Assembly: GCF_000208745.1 (NCBI RefSeq)
Contig: NC_030854.1
Location: 25,216,291 to 25,280,290, forward strand
Source: Theobroma cacao
Lineage: Eukaryota > Streptophyta > Magnoliopsida > Malvales > Malvaceae
DNA length: 64,000 nt
Direction of reading: 5' to 3'
Below the pieces are notes generated by a model. The model saw only the letters and a program-made list of their open reading frames with translations. It did not search any database and had not been told where the DNA came from. Position numbers and translations under genes: made by a program. This document shows, piece after piece, positions 11,554 through 24,989 of the stretch. How positions within the stretch are numbered: the stretch's first letter is position 1; each line of letters opens with the position of its first letter.

Positions 11554-11714
11554 TTAAAGGGAGAGAACGGTCGACAGGTCAAGTGAACCTCTTCTTGTTT
11601 GTTTCCAGAGAAAGTGGACTCAAGGAAGCATCGTAATTTGAAAGAAACAGTGATATTTCGGTTTCCTTCTAAAATATTAAACCTCAACTCATCAACCACC
11701 CTTTATTCTTAAAA

Positions 11715-14048
11715 GTGGAGAACGCTCTGAATTTTTCGCACTTCCCCCCTCCCTCACCCTCACGGGATGGCGGTTGGCAGGCCACCGGACCCCCCAATCC
11801 CTTCCCAATAGGTCCCATGCGGCATGGGACCACCCGTGATCTCACAGAACCAAAAGATTTACAACCGTCAGTCAACAATGACGGCTTGAAAAAGACGTAC
11901 CTTCAAAACCCACCTATTTCCCCCCGTGCACAAAGAAAATCTTTTTTGAGTGTAGCGGCTGGAGAAAAGCCACCCTTAATACCCCCACCCATGAGCCTTT
12001 TGTGTACAAAGAAAAGCCAACTGCTGCTTTTTTTGATGATGAGATCACTGCCTTAGCACAGCCTTTCAAGTTTTCCATGGTAGGAAAATTTTTCAGGATG
12101 CAGCGTATGCAAGAGATCCGTATGGCCTTCAAAGGCATCGGCCTAGTGGGAGCTTACAAGATCCAATGGCTTGACTACAAGCATATATTGATTTAGCTTT
12201 CAAATGAACATGATCTCAACCAAATCTGATTGAAACAGGTATGGTTTATCTCCAATAAAAAAATACGCATATTTAAATGGACTCTGGAGTTTCAACCAAA
12301 AAAGGAATCCTCACTTGTACCGGTTTGGATCTCTTTTCCAAATCTGAGGGCTCACTTATACTAGAAATCTACCTTGCTGGTGATAGCAAAGATGGTTGGC
12401 CGTCCTCTGATGGTTGATGAAGCAACAGCGAATGGAACGCGTCCAAGTGTAACGAGGGTATGTGTGGAATATGACTGCCAAAAACTTCCCATAGATCACG
12501 TCTGGATTGTGACTCGAGATAGACAAACAGGAGCGGTGACAGGCGGGTATATGCAGAAAGTCAAATTCGCAAGGCTTTCGGAATATTGCTCACATTGCTG
12601 CCATGTTGGACATGGTGTTTCCACGTGCATGGTGATGGGTTATAGACTAGAGAAGAGACCACAGCCTACGAAAAAAAAAAGAGAAATGGGGTTGAAGATG
12701 GTAAGGAAATGCTAACAGAAAGAGATCAAGGATTGAAAGAAGGAAACGAGACAAATCCGGAGCCAAAAGGGAAGAAAGGAAAAGATCTGATGCCGTTAGA
12801 GAGGTTACTTGGTACAGATAAAAGGAGAGAAAGGGAGGAGAGACGAGATCGACTAACCGCGAATGAGAACGGGAAGGATCCGATTGGTTTGGAGGAGAAA
12901 AAACAGAGTATGGAATGGAGAAAGGTACGAAAGTTGGTAAGAGTGGTGCAAAGGATTCCAGGGGTATAGAAATTGTTTCTTAGGTCGGGGATGAGGTACA
13001 GGTGCAAGTTTCAAATCGTTTTGGCGTGAGCTGCTAGAAAATGAATATGAAAAACAGGGGAGAACAGAGTTGGTGAATAGTGCACATGCGAAAAGAAAAT
13101 TTCTTTGGGTGTGACGGTTGAAGCGGAGGAACAACGAGATAACGATGCTGTAAAGATATACGGGAAACAAAAGAACTGGAGTTAGGGCAATGCCAATCCT
13201 AAAGATGATCAACAGAGGCAAGCTATGAGTGAGAAATGAGAGGAAATGATTGTTGCAAAGAAGGCAGCCATAACAGCAGATCGAGACTCGACGAATATAT
13301 GAATGGCAGACAGTTGGCAGACCGGTGCAAATACTAAGGATAGCGTAAAGCAGGCTGGAGACTTTGATGAGGTTAAATGGGCAATGGAGGTAGACCACAT
13401 GATGGTTAGGAAAAACCAAAAGAAGAATAACCGCAAACTAGAGGACTTGTTATCTGTGGTGGTTGTGCATGGTGGTGAAAAGGTGTTAGATGGTGGTGAA
13501 AATAGCCCCAAGGAGGCTGTGCAACTGAGTCAACCCCTTAGTAACAGTGCAATGAGTCCTTATGATTGTCTCCAACTCGGCACTGTTCATTCGAGTCAAA
13601 CAATTTTTTGTGCCATTCATGTTCTACCAGATAGTGAACAAAGGTTAGTAGGAAATGCCCCAGCCAAGAAACCAGCGGCAGGAACAAGTGAAATGAGTGA
13701 AGAAACTAGCTCCATCCCATCCCATGCAGCCCATGCAGGTCGTGATGGCCATCTGATGCAGTTATCACAGCAGAAAGACCCCACTCGCCAGCCACATAAT
13801 AGCCAAGATCGTATACGAAGCCTACAAGATGGTACCGGCAAGGAGTTTTTCATGTGAACCCAACTTTAGGAGTAGATATTCACTATTCTGAGCACCATCC
13901 TTTGACGTCCAGAAGGAGGAAATCAGATAGTGAGGTGCCCTATATTCCTATTGAGGATGCTTCCTTAGAAGAAGATGAGATCTCAGAGACAAATGGAGTA
14001 GATGGAGATTCTACCTCTCGATATTTCCTTACAAACACATACCCATGA
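11715..14048 (+). pseudogene. LINE ORF1 (RNA-binding, DUF4283 and zinc knuckle)
   Basis: ORF1 of plant L1 elements encodes an RNA-binding protein that packages the LINE transcript. Here a frameshift near 11985 joins the Pro-rich N terminus to the DUF4283 segment (FSMVGKFFRMQRMQEIRMAF, GLVGAYKIQWLDYKHILI). Stops at 12194 and near 12227 follow, then VDEATANGTRPSV, CVEYDCQKLPIDHVW and the knuckle YCSHCCHVGHGVSTC (CX2CX4HX4C) near 12587-12630. The basic, low-complexity C-terminal part (12709-14048) is broken by two more frame changes and ends EDEISE...TYP. Stop codon TGA at 14046-14048 overlaps the ATG of ORF2. Confidence 0.82.
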
Positions 14049-14410
14049 TAAGTGCTTTAATCTGGAATGTACGAGGTGTTGCTGGAAAACACATCCAAAG
14101 ACGAATAAAAAAATTAAAGATGCTGCATAACATTAAAATCCTGGCTATTCTAAAACCAATGGTACATGGTTCTCAAATTGAATGTTATAGAAAGAGGCTC
14201 GGCTTTGATGGTGCGACAGCCAACTCTTCACAAAAAATTTGGCTTTTCTAGGCTCATGATGTCCATTGTTTCATACGGTTTGATCATTCTCAATGCTTTC
14301 ATGCAAAAATTTATTTGTCATGGCTTTCATTCTCATTTCAAACCTCTTTTATATATGTTAAATGCACTAGGCTAGAAAGGCAAAATTTATTGTCTTTTTT
14401 TAGAGATGTA

Positions 14411-17256
14411 TGTCACGACCCGAAACTCCCATCGGGCCTGTGACAACCGCCGCGACGTCCCAATAGGCACTCATTACCCCGAATGCCGATCGGAACCCCG
14501 CAAGGCTTAGCATCAACTTTCTCATATCCCCGGTGAGCGACAGTTATTAAATCTTGCATTTCAAGAAATCATAATTCATTTCCAAATCAAATCAATAAAA
14601 TATTATTTTCTGGCTCACACGGGCATTTTTGTTACTTTTCTTTGAAATTACCAAAACCCGCCAAAAACATGGTGTAAAGCTAAATATGTTCATACATATT
14701 TTAAATCAAATAACTAAAGTATAAAATTACTTTTACAATGACACGTGGGCTCCCAACTAACCAATAAGATGCGAGTCTGTGAACCTATAATTTTGTCAAT
14801 GCAAGGCTAACTGAAGTCCTTGATGTAATCAGCTATCTACCGGTTATCCCGAACCTGAAATGTGGGGAATTAAGGGTGGTGAGATTATAAAATCCCAGTG
14901 AGTAAACAGACACCATCTAAACTATCGAAAGGCGAGTAAATGGAGACAATTAAAAAATAATTAACTTTAGTAAATTTTTCACATCAGGAATATTTATCTC
15001 AACCAAATAATCAATATGGCTTGTGAATTACTCAAAACTTAGCTCATGCCAAATTTTGTACTCGGTGACACCTGGACCAGGGGTATCCAACCGAGTCCGC
15101 CAAGGCTATTAAAAATTCATATTTCGTGAAAATCATATTTTTATTTTGAAGCATAGCCGTTTCTTGGCATTGGCTGAGTCTCACTCTCACGCGGTGGTCC
15201 ACGTGAAGTGCACTCAAAAAGCCCACCTCAAGAGATACCCTATGCGCCTCTACGACCGAGGTGAAAATATAAAGGAGTTTACCATGCCCCTCTAATAGGC
15301 TGGCCCACGGAACCCCCCACCACTTCAGTAGCTAATCTTTTATCTACCACCTGATTTATAAAATCTTATTCTGTTTGACATGGCAATTTATTGCAATCTA
15401 ACCTCTCAAGGCTAAATACACAGTACAAATAATTCCAACACCAAAATCAGTTTAGTCATTCATGCTCATTTATTGTCATAAGCCATTCAATTTAAAACCA
15501 TAAATTTAAAACACAAGCAGGCAGTCTCCAATTACTCTATTTTCAAAACCAGTATTCGATTTTTCAGAAAATTTATAAAATCACAATTTCTCTTAAAACA
15601 TTGCAATTTACCATTTAAACTCATTTTCCATAAAATTACACAATAGTATAAAACTACTCTAGATAATTAAGACGATAATAAGTTTACTCACAATTTTCGA
15701 AAACTAAATTCGGGTACTCTAACTATTACTCCTCGGGTGCGATTTCTTTGCCCTTGCTAGAGGATTCACCACCTTGACAAATTGCACAATTAAAAGGTTT
15801 ACTACTTTGGTACTAAACCAAAATAAACAAATTTATACTACTAATGCATGATATGAAGTGCAAANNNNNNNNNNNNNNNNNNNNNNNNNNNNNNNNNNNN
15901 NNNNNNNNNNNNNNNNNNNNNNNNNNNNNNNNNNNNNNNNNNNNNNNNNNNNNNNNNNNNNNNNNNNNNNNNNNNNNNNNNNNNNNNNNNNNNNNNNNNN
16001 NNNNNNNNNNNNNNNNNNNNNNNNNNNNNNNNNNNNNNNNNNNNNNNNNNNNNNNNNNNNNNNNNNNNNNNNNNNNNNNNNNNNNNNNNNNNNNNNNNNN
16101 NNNNNNNNNNNNNNNNNNNNNNNNNNNNNNNNNNNNNNNNNNNNNNNNNNNNNNNNNNNNNNNNNNNNNNNNNNNNNNNNNNNNNNNNNNNNNNNNNNNN
16201 NNNNNNNNNNNNNNNNNNNNNNNNNNNNNNNNNNNNNNNNNNNNNNNNNNNNNNNNNNNNNNNNNNNNNNNNNNNNNNNNNNNNNNNNNNNNNNNNNNNN
16301 NNNNNNNNNNNNNNNNNNNNNNNNNNNNNNNNNNNNNNNNAAAATCAATGAAATTTACCTTTTTAATGCTTGATTTCTTGATTTCTCTTGATTTTCCCCA
16401 AATTTTTTCTGCTAAGGTTCTTATTTCTTTTCCCCCTTTTTCTCTTCTGGTTTGGACAGCTGAAGAAGATGAGAATTCTGGAATTTTGACATTTTTAAAG
16501 GTTAAAATAATATAATATTATTTTATTTATTTGTTTTTTATTAATTCCTTAAATTCTAGCCATCCATTTATTTCCAAATTTTCACCATACACTTGTCCCA
16601 CATATCCATAGCTTAGATAAAATTCTCAGACTTATCCAAAATCTTGGTGGAGAAATTTTTAAAATTTACACTTTTGCCCCCGTAAAAGTCAAAAATTACA
16701 TTTTTGCCCCAAAAACTGAAAAATTGCCCATAGACATATTTTTCATCCCTTATACTCATACCATTCTCCAATTTGTCAAATTTGATCTAAATTCTCTCAA
16801 AATCTCAAATTTTATCCGGGGTGGTAAAAATTACGATTTTGCCCCTACACTCTAGAAATCACCGGAATTAAACTTTTTCACTGCCAAACCCTCAAATTAT
16901 ACTCCAATACTCAAATCATACTCCAATAAGTTAAATGGGGCCAAAAAAATCTTTTCTCAAATTTCCATTTTATGCCCAAGTGGCAAATGACCATTTTGCC
17001 CCTAGATAGTGAAAATTTCAGTTTGACTCCAAATTGATCCCCGAACTCTGAATTACCATTTTGAGTCATCTATGAACTGTGAAACTCTTAATTTCACCTC
17101 AAAATTCCTATTTGAACTAGTTCGAGGCTTAATCGACTTAATGGTACCATTAGGGGCAATATCGTCTTTTAACGATTCCTCGAACTTCCTAAACATGCAA
17201 ACATTCTATTGAGCATGTAAATGACGTCGTAATTATTTTATAGAATAGGGTTTGAC
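14411..17256 (-). mobile_element. Solo LTR inserted in the LINE endonuclease
   Basis: The ends, read on the minus strand, start TGTCAAACCCTATTCTATAA and finish ...GGGTCGTGACA, matching the ends of the forward copy at 21293-24255. The five bases ATGTA stand directly left (14406-14410) and at the right junction (17257-17261). If the last A is counted in the LTR to complete TG...CA, the duplication is TGTA. Removing the element and one duplicate rejoins the endonuclease codons in frame. No internal coding region, primer site or second LTR is seen, although 476 N bases lie inside. A long-LTR Ty3-gypsy source is likely, since such elements have LTRs near 3 kb, but the lineage is not shown. Confidence 0.82.
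15865..16340. other. Assembly gap (476 N)
   Basis: Run of N inside the solo LTR; the corresponding part of the forward copy is about 22090-22650, so the true gap may be similar in size. Confidence 0.98.
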
Positions 17257-20200
17257 ATGTAGCTACTGGAATTAATGAACCGTGGCTTGCAGGAGGTGAT
17301 TTCAATGTAATTCTTAATAGAGAGGAAAGGCTCTTAGGTGCAAAACCACATGTCAGCTCCATGGAGGATTTTGCATCGACTCTTTTTTATTGTGGCTTAC
17401 TGGATGCAGGTTTTGAAGGGAATAAGTTCACATGGACAAATTCCCGTATGTTTCAAAGATTAGACAGAGTAGTTTATAATGTGTAGTGGGGTGCAAATTT
17501 TGCAAGTACACGGGGTCCAACATTTAAATAGGGATCGTTCTGACCATTGCCCATTATTAATTTCCAGCTCAGAGTCTTTGGTTAAACATCCTTCTTCCGT
17601 TTGATTTTTACATGCTTGGTTGAAACATCACGACTTTATGGGTTTTGTTGACAGAGTTTAGAAGGAACTAATACACGGCACTGGGTTGATAGGCTTTTGG
17701 CTCAAGCAGAAATGGTTGAAAAAGGCTTTCAAAGACTAGAATAAAAAAGTTTTTGGTGATATATTTAGTAATATCAGAGCTGCTGAAGAGCATGCACTTG
17801 AGAGTGAAAAATTATTTGAACAGAAGCAGTCTTTTACCAACAAAGTGCAGCTTAATCAGTCGTATGCAAAACTCAATCATTTGCTCAGTATTGAGGAAGC
17901 ATTTTGGCAACAAAAATCTGGTGTTCGTTGGTTAACGGAGGAAGAGAGTAACACAAAATTTTTCCATATGCGGTTGCAGAAAAAAAAGGTGAAAAACTGC
18001 ATTTTTAAAATTAAAACCAAGGATGGTATTATGCTGGAAAACCAAGAACAGATTAAAGTGTCTGCTGTTAAATATTTTGCTAAATTGTTAAAAGCTGAAG
18101 CAACGGATTTGACCAGTTTCAATGCTGATTTAATTCCTCATTTGATTTCTAACATGGATAACCAAGCTTTATGTGTAGAACCGACAATGCAAGAAGTGAA
18201 AGAAGCTGTTTATGCCATTGACAAGGACAGTGTGGCAGGTTCTGATGGGTTTTCCTCATTATTTTATCAACAATGCTAGCATATAATTGTGGAGGATCTC
18301 TTGATTGCTGTAAGAGATTTCTTCTTCGAATCTTCTCTGCCGAAAGGGGTAACTTCTACAACTTTACTCCTTTTAGCTAAAAAACCAGATGTTGAGTCTT
18401 GGAGTGATTTTCACCCTATCAGTCTATATATTGTTTTTAATAAAATAATTACTAAATTATTAGCAACCGGTTAGCTAAAATATTATCATCTTTAATCTCA
18501 GATAACCAAAGTGGGTTTGTAAGTGGCAGGTTGATTAGTGACTATATTCTCCTCGCACAAGAATTAGTCGGTAAAATTAACTACAAAGCTAGAGGGGGTA
18601 ATGTGATTTTGAAACTAGATATGATGAAGGCCTATGACAGATTAAATTAGGATTTTTTGTATTTAATCTTGGAGAAATTTGGTTTTAGTTTTCAGTGGAT
18701 TGACATGATTAAAAGGTGCAGTTCCAATTGTTGGTTCTCACTATTAGTCAATGGGCACTTGGTTGGCTACTTCAAATCCGAGAGAAGTCTAAGACAAGGT
18801 GATTCTATTTCGCAGTTATTATTTATATTGGCAGTAGAATATTTATCGAGAGGTATTAATTCTGTCTTTGCCAAATATAAATCACTACATTTTTATTCGG
18901 GATGCTCTCTAAATATTAGCCATCTTGCTTTCGCGGATGATATAATGATTTTTACTAATGGAAGCAAATCAGCTTTGGAGAAAGTGCTTGGCTTTTTACA
19001 AGAATATGAACAGGCTTCCGGTCAAAAAATAAGTTAGCAGAAAAGTTGCTTTATTACAGCTCCCTCTGTAACTAATTCCATATGGTAGATTATTGCTCAA
19101 ACCACAGGCTTTCATCATAAGACTCTCCCTGTTACATACCTTGGAGTCCCTCTTTATAAAGGTCCAAAGAAAACGCTGTTTTTTTATTCACTTTTTTCCA
19201 AGATACGAGATAGGATCTTTGGCTGGGAAAACAAAGTCTTATCACCTGGTGGCCACATCACACTGATACGGAGTGTTCTTTCTTCGCTACCCATTTACTT
19301 ACTTCAAGTTCTTAAGCCTCCGGTATGTGTTATTGAAAAAATTGACAGACTTTTTAATAGTTTCCTTTGGGGAGATTCCTTGGACAGCAAACGGATACAT
19401 TGGACATCTTGGAATAAAGTCACATTCCCAAGTTTCGAAGGTGGCCTAGATATCCGCAGTTTGCAAGATACTTTTGAAGCTTTTTCTGCAAAACTTTAGT
19501 GGTGTTTTCATTCATGTAATAATTTATGGACACAATAAATGAAAGCCAAATACTGCAATGGGCGAATCCCTCACACACTAGCTCCTAAATTGCATGATTC
19601 GACCACGTGGAAACGGATGATTCATGGTAGAGACATATTCAGGCAGCATATACAATGGAAGATTGGTAAGGGTGATCTCTTTTTTTGGCATGATATATGG
19701 CTAAGTGACAAACCTCTGGTACACTTTTTTCCCTCATATTTGCACTCTATGACAAAAGTTAATTATTTTTTCATTAATAATGTGTGTGATATGAACAAGT
19801 TGAAATCTGTTTTACCTAATATGGTTATTGATGAGATTTTGAGGATCCCAATTAGCAGAAGTACAGCAGATATGGCATATTGGGCTTTAACTCAAAATGC
19901 AGAATTTAGCACAAAAAGTGCTTGGGAGATTTCTCGCCAACGGCAGCCCAATTTTGCTTAAGGTAAATTGATATGGCACAAGAGCATTCTTTTAACGATT
20001 TCATTCTTTTTATGGCACCTAATGCAGAATTGGATTCTGGTGGACTTAAGGATGAAATCGAAAGGCTTCCATTTAGCATCTAAGTGCCTATGTTGTTGTT
20101 CAGAAAAGTCTCTTCTACATGTCATTTGGGAAGGTACAGTTACACAACAGGTTTAGAATTTTTTTGCAAAATACTTTCAAATGTATGTGCATAACCCTCA

Positions 20201-21292
20201 AAATGTTTTGCATATTCTTCATGCATTGTACTATTTTGGTGACTATGCGAAACCTGGTCATATTTGCATTTTATTACCATTACTTATAATGTGGTTCCTA
20301 TGGGTTGAACGTAATGATGCTAAGTATAAAGAGCTAAACATGTATCCTGAAAGAGTGATATGGAGGATTATGCGGATGTTGAGACAGCCCTACAAGGGTA
20401 ACTTATTAACTAAATGGCAATGGAAATGAGATATTGATATTGCAGCACATTGGGGATTTCGGTATGAATAAGAGAGTCACAGTCCTCCAAAAATTGTCTA
20501 TTGGTCTCAACCATTGATGGGGGAGTTTAAGCTGAATGTATATGGTAGCTCTAAGGAAGCCTTTTAGAATGCTGCAGGCGGAGGAGTTCTACAAGATCAT
20601 ATAGGTATTATGATTTTTGGTTTTTCCGAAAATTTTGGACCTTACAATTCTATACAAGCAGAGTTAATGGCATTACATCGAGGACTGCTTTTATGCAATG
20701 AATACAACATATCCAGAGTTTGGATAGAAATGGATGCGAAGGCAATTATACAAATGTTACATGAGGGACATAAAGGATCTTCCCAGACCCGATACTTGTT
20801 GTCTTTTATCCGCCAATGCTTGAGTGGCATCTCCTATAGGATTTCACATATCCATCGTGAAGGCAATCAAGTTGCTAACTGTCTCTCCAACAAAGGGCAT
20901 ACACACCAAAACCTGCAGGTATTGTCATAAGCCAAAGGTGAACTCAGAGGTATGATTAGATTAGATAAAAGTAATTTACCTTATGTTCGTTTTAAATAAA
21001 TGTAAAGGAGTAGTACTCCTAATTTATTTTGGTTCTTATTATTTTTCTTTTCTTGATAATTCAAGCTCTTGTAAAATGAAAGTGTTGAAATTTTATGATT
21101 GCATTAAAAAATATGCACATAAAATGATACCTTCCTACCTAGGTACCCTTCCAAATTCTCTTCGATCTCATGTAACTCTAGAGGTTCAGTTTATGTCCCC
21201 CTCCATACTGTACTTAATTTTTTCGTTTATTAATAAAATGATTACAAGGTAGCTAGGCCCTGCGAGAATTTTCAGCATAACAAAAATGTTTA

Positions 21293-24255
21293 TGTAAAGC
21301 CCGACCTTATAAAATACTTGTCATGACATACATGTGATGGATAGCATGTTTATATGCTAGGAGAGTCCCAAAAAATTTACAAAAAAAGTCGGTATTGTAC
21401 CTAGAGGTACAACAAAGTTGGTTTAAGCCTCGAACTAGATCAAATAGAGATTTTAGGGTAAAATTGAAAATTTTACAGTCCAGGAATGATTTAAAATGGT
21501 GATTTGGAGTTCGAGAATCAATTTGGAGTCAAACCAAAAATTTTACTATCTAGGGGTAAAATGGTAATTTTGCCACTCAAGGACAAGATGAGAATTTTTT
21601 TAAAAGATTTTGATCATATTTGACTTATTGGAGTATGATTTGAGGTTGAGAAGTGAAAAATTATAATCTTGGTATTTTTTTTGGAGTATAAGGGCAAAAA
21701 AGGTAATTTTATCGCCTTGGGGGCAAATCGATAAATTTTCACCCCCGACACTGGTCAAGACCAAGGGATTTTATTCATCATGGAAATGGATAAACATGAG
21801 AAATGTGTGGTGGAGAATTAAAGAATTACAAGTCAAATATTTAAAATTTGAACCAATAAGGAAATGTCATGTGTCATGCTTTTATTATTTTATTGTTTCT
21901 TTATAAAAAGGCATAAAAACCAGCTCATTTCTCCCATAATGGTCGGCCAAACTAGAAGAGAAGAGAAACCAAGGAAGAACAAACCCTAGGTGGGAAAAAT
22001 CAAAGAGAAAGTGTTGGAATTCAAGGATTTGATCAAGCAAAGGTAAAATTTCTTTGATTTTGCTAGTGATTTACCTTACCCATGCATTTCTCCTTAATTT
22101 CGATGGTTGGATTGTATGTTTTCATGGGGAAATCATGGCTGGCCGAATGGGTTTGGTGAGAGAAATGATGTTGAAATTGTTTGATTTTGAGTTATGTTGG
22201 TGTTTAGAGTTAGTTAAGCATGTTTAGAAACAAAACAACAAGAAAAGAATCCTTTTTCCCTATGAACCTTCAATGGCCGAACCCTATGTGAAGTGTAGAA
22301 GTAATGAATTGATTTTGTGATCAAGTGAATTGGTTGAAAAATTGATGAAATGATGATTTATAGTGAGAAAATGGAATGGGAAAATTTTTAGTGATAATGC
22401 ACCACAATGGCCGAAATTTTCAAGAAGAATTGTGAAGGTTGTTAGGCTGAATTTTATATTATTGGAATTGTATCTAGTGAATTGAAAAATTAGAAATGAA
22501 ATGGAGCAATTTGGAGTCAAATCGGACACAATTGTCATTTAGTCGGGTAACAGGCCGAATTAGGTCAGCACCGTATTTAAGCGGTAGTCGGATAAGTTGC
22601 ATATCATATCATGCATATACATCGAGCCTGAATTGATTTTATAATGGTCAAGCATTAATGTGGTGAATTATGTATTGTACATTGTGGATAGGTGGTGAGC
22701 AAATTACACTGGTAAAAGTACAAAGATTGTACTTGAAGACTGGGGTTAGGAGTACATCGACTCCTAGAACTGTGAGTAAACTTATTATCGTCTTAATTAT
22801 CTAGAGTAGTTTTATACAATTGTGTGATTTTACAGAAAATGGATTTAAATGGTAAATTGCTATGTTTTAGGAGAAATTGTGATTTTATAAAATGATTTTA
22901 TAAATTTTCTGGAAATTGAATACTGATTTTGAAAATAGAGTAATTGGAGACCCTTGATGTGTTGTAAATTTATGATTTGAATTGATGGCTTAGGTTAATA
23001 TGTTGGCATGACTGGCTGGGTTGTGTTTTTGGTGAACTGTATGAATTGTTCTGTTTTACATTTACAGGCTAGGTAGTATAATATTAGTCAAGTCATGCTA
23101 TCAAAATTTTATGGTATGGTGGGTATTGCTTGCTGCAATGGGCTGGGTTCTGTGGACTAGCCTATTAGAATGGCACGAAATCCTGACGTATTTTACCTCG
23201 GTTGGAGAGACGAGTAGGGTAACTCCTGAGGTATAACTTTTAAAGTTCACTTCACGCCAAACCACCACATGAGGGCGAACTCAGCCAACGCCAAGGAACG
23301 ACTATATTTTCTAAATAAAAACATGATTTATGAGTATATAACTTTTTAATAGCCTTGGCAAACTCGGTATGGGATAGCCCTCGGTCAAGGTATCCCTGAT
23401 AACTGAGTATGAGAATAATTTTTGGCATGAGCCAAGTTTTAAGAAATTCAGAAGCCATGTTAATTACTCGATTTATATAAATTAATTTTATTTGGTTGAA
23501 ACAAATTGAAAGGTGATGAATTTCAGTATGTTAATTGTTTTATCTATCTCTATTTACTCACCTTTAGATAGTTTAGATGGTGTCTGTTTACTCACTAGGA
23601 TTTTATAATCTCACCACCCTCATTTCCTCACATTTCAGGATCGGGAAATTCCATATTTAGCTGACTTTGACAAGGACTTTCATTTGGACTTGAATCGGCA
23701 AAAGCTGTAGGTTTTCAGCTTTCGATGCATTTTGGTTAGATGTGGGCCCACGTGTCACTGTAAAAGTAATTTTATGCTTTGGTTATTTGCTTTATAGTAT
23801 ATATGAATATAATTAACTTTTATGCTATAAGAATTATTTACCGATAGCTTTATAAAAATTATTTTACAAGAAAATGGTTTATTTTATTGAATATTTTTAT
23901 TATATTCAAATGATCAAATTTTCACTTCAAATGAACGTTTTAGATACTTAATTTGTTTTTAAATCACTAAATATATATTTTCTGCTTACCTACTACATTT
24001 TTAGCAAGTTTTAAAATTTTTGACGAAAAATGACGAAAATGCCCCTATAAGCCAAAAAACAATATGTTATGTTCTGATTTGGAAATAACTCGTAATCTTT
24101 CGAATTACAATATTTGATAACTATTGCTCATCGGGGAAGTGCAAAAGCTAATACGAGAGCCTTGCGAGGTTTCGATCGGCATTCGGGGTGAAGAATGTCT
24201 GTCGAGGCTTCGCGGCGGTTGTCACAAGCCTGATGAGGAGTTCTGAGTTGTGACA
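21293..24255 (+). mobile_element. Solo LTR, forward copy, complete with target-site duplication
   Basis: Starts TGTAAAGCCC and ends GAGTTGTGACA, that is TG...CA, and is flanked by the exact 5-bp duplication GTTTA at 21288-21292 and 24256-24260. Length is 2963 bases. No open frame resembles gag or pol, and the two ends do not repeat each other, so this is one LTR and not a small complete element. A TATA-like TTATAAAAAGG at 21901-21911, followed by 'cagctcatttctccc', marks a plausible U3/R promoter. It inserted about 40 bases beyond the LINE 3' end. Confidence 0.85.
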
Positions 24256-24260
24256 GTTTA

Positions 24261-24589
24261 AGAGTTGTAGAAGGTGAAAAGAATATTTAGAATAAAATAA
24301 TATTTTTAAACAAAATAATATTAAAATAATACTAATTTATTAAAGATCGAATTTAATCATGTTTTCGTGAAGGAAGTGTTAATTGGTTAAGTTTGGCCAA
24401 AATGAGGGAGAGTAAAGAAAATAAAAAAATTATAATAGTAAACTAAAGACTAGGTGGGACCATGCTTAAACTAATGAAATAAATAAAAGGAATGAAAAGT
24501 AAAGCATGCTTAAATGACCAATAAAAAGTGACCTTAATAACAAAGACTAAAGAAGAGAATTTACATGCAAAGGTTAATATTTTCTCTAA
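24261..24589. other. AT-rich spacer
   Basis: Nothing recognised. Confidence 0.5.
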
Positions 24590-24989
24590 GAATAAATTGT
24601 GAGAAATAACATTCTTAATAAGCTCAATTCAAAAATGCCCTTTATTATAATTTTAACTATTTTTACCTAATTTTTTACATGACTTGAGAACAATACCGTT
24701 TAAACAATTTTTTACAAATTAAATGGTTCCGGTTTTCTCTATCTCATCATCTAGACAAAAAGTCCAAAAGTAAATCTTTATTTCTCTCTCTTGCTGAATA
24801 TTATCTATCTCGCCATCCCAAAAAGTGGAGATGACATCAAGGTATGTGTTTTAAGTTTTTAGGTTTATTGGTTTATATTCATATAATAGAACCTCGAAGT
24901 TAAGGGATTGAAATTGATTAAACATATTTGTAAATTAAAACATTGTATAACTTTGGCAACTTAAATCTGGCTGCCAGCAAGTAAATCAA

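Larger units (their letters stand above)
14045..20930 (+). pseudogene. LINE ORF2 (endonuclease, reverse transcriptase, RNase H)
   Basis: Starts ISALIWNVRGVAG (EEP endonuclease, WNVRG motif). The domain stops at 14410 and resumes at 17257 with PWLAGGDFNVIL and DRVVYN. The reverse transcriptase follows: KFFHMRLQKKK, GSDGFSS, LKLDMMKAYDRL, RQGDS and FADD at 18930-18941. A zf-RVT region (GDLFFWHDIWLSD) runs about 19600-20120, and RNase H covers about 20526-20930 (QAELMAL, EMDAKAI, HREGNQVANCLS). At least six stops or shifts break it (for example 18279, 18474, 18650, 19037, 19497, 19961). In RNase H the usual first Asp (DGS) reads YGS and the last (NQVAD) reads NQVAN, so two catalytic acids appear lost. 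Confidence 0.88.
11715..21250 (+). mobile_element. L1-type LINE, dead, interrupted by a solo LTR
   Basis: A plant L1-clade non-LTR retrotransposon with ORF1 (DUF4283 plus CCHC knuckle), and ORF2 (endonuclease, reverse transcriptase, zf-RVT, RNase H). Its EN domain is split by the LTR at 14411-17256, so the LINE itself is about 6.7 kb. The 3' end lies near 21250, where the sequence becomes rich in 'ttttcgtttattaataaaatg'; no poly-A tail or target-site duplication could be fixed. The 5' end is also approximate. Many stops and frameshifts show it is old and cannot move itself. Confidence 0.88.

Noticed and set aside
12853..13419. 188-residue open frame on the minus strand
   Set aside because: Opposite strand of the basic LINE ORF1 tail; Phe/Ser/Leu-rich composition of a shadow frame, no known domain.
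15833..16515. Long open frames made mostly of X
   Set aside because: They are the N gap; no stops can occur in N, so length means nothing.
14411..24255. One large composite transposon bounded by inverted LTRs
   Set aside because: Each LTR has its own different target duplication (ATGTA and GTTTA), so they are separate insertions.
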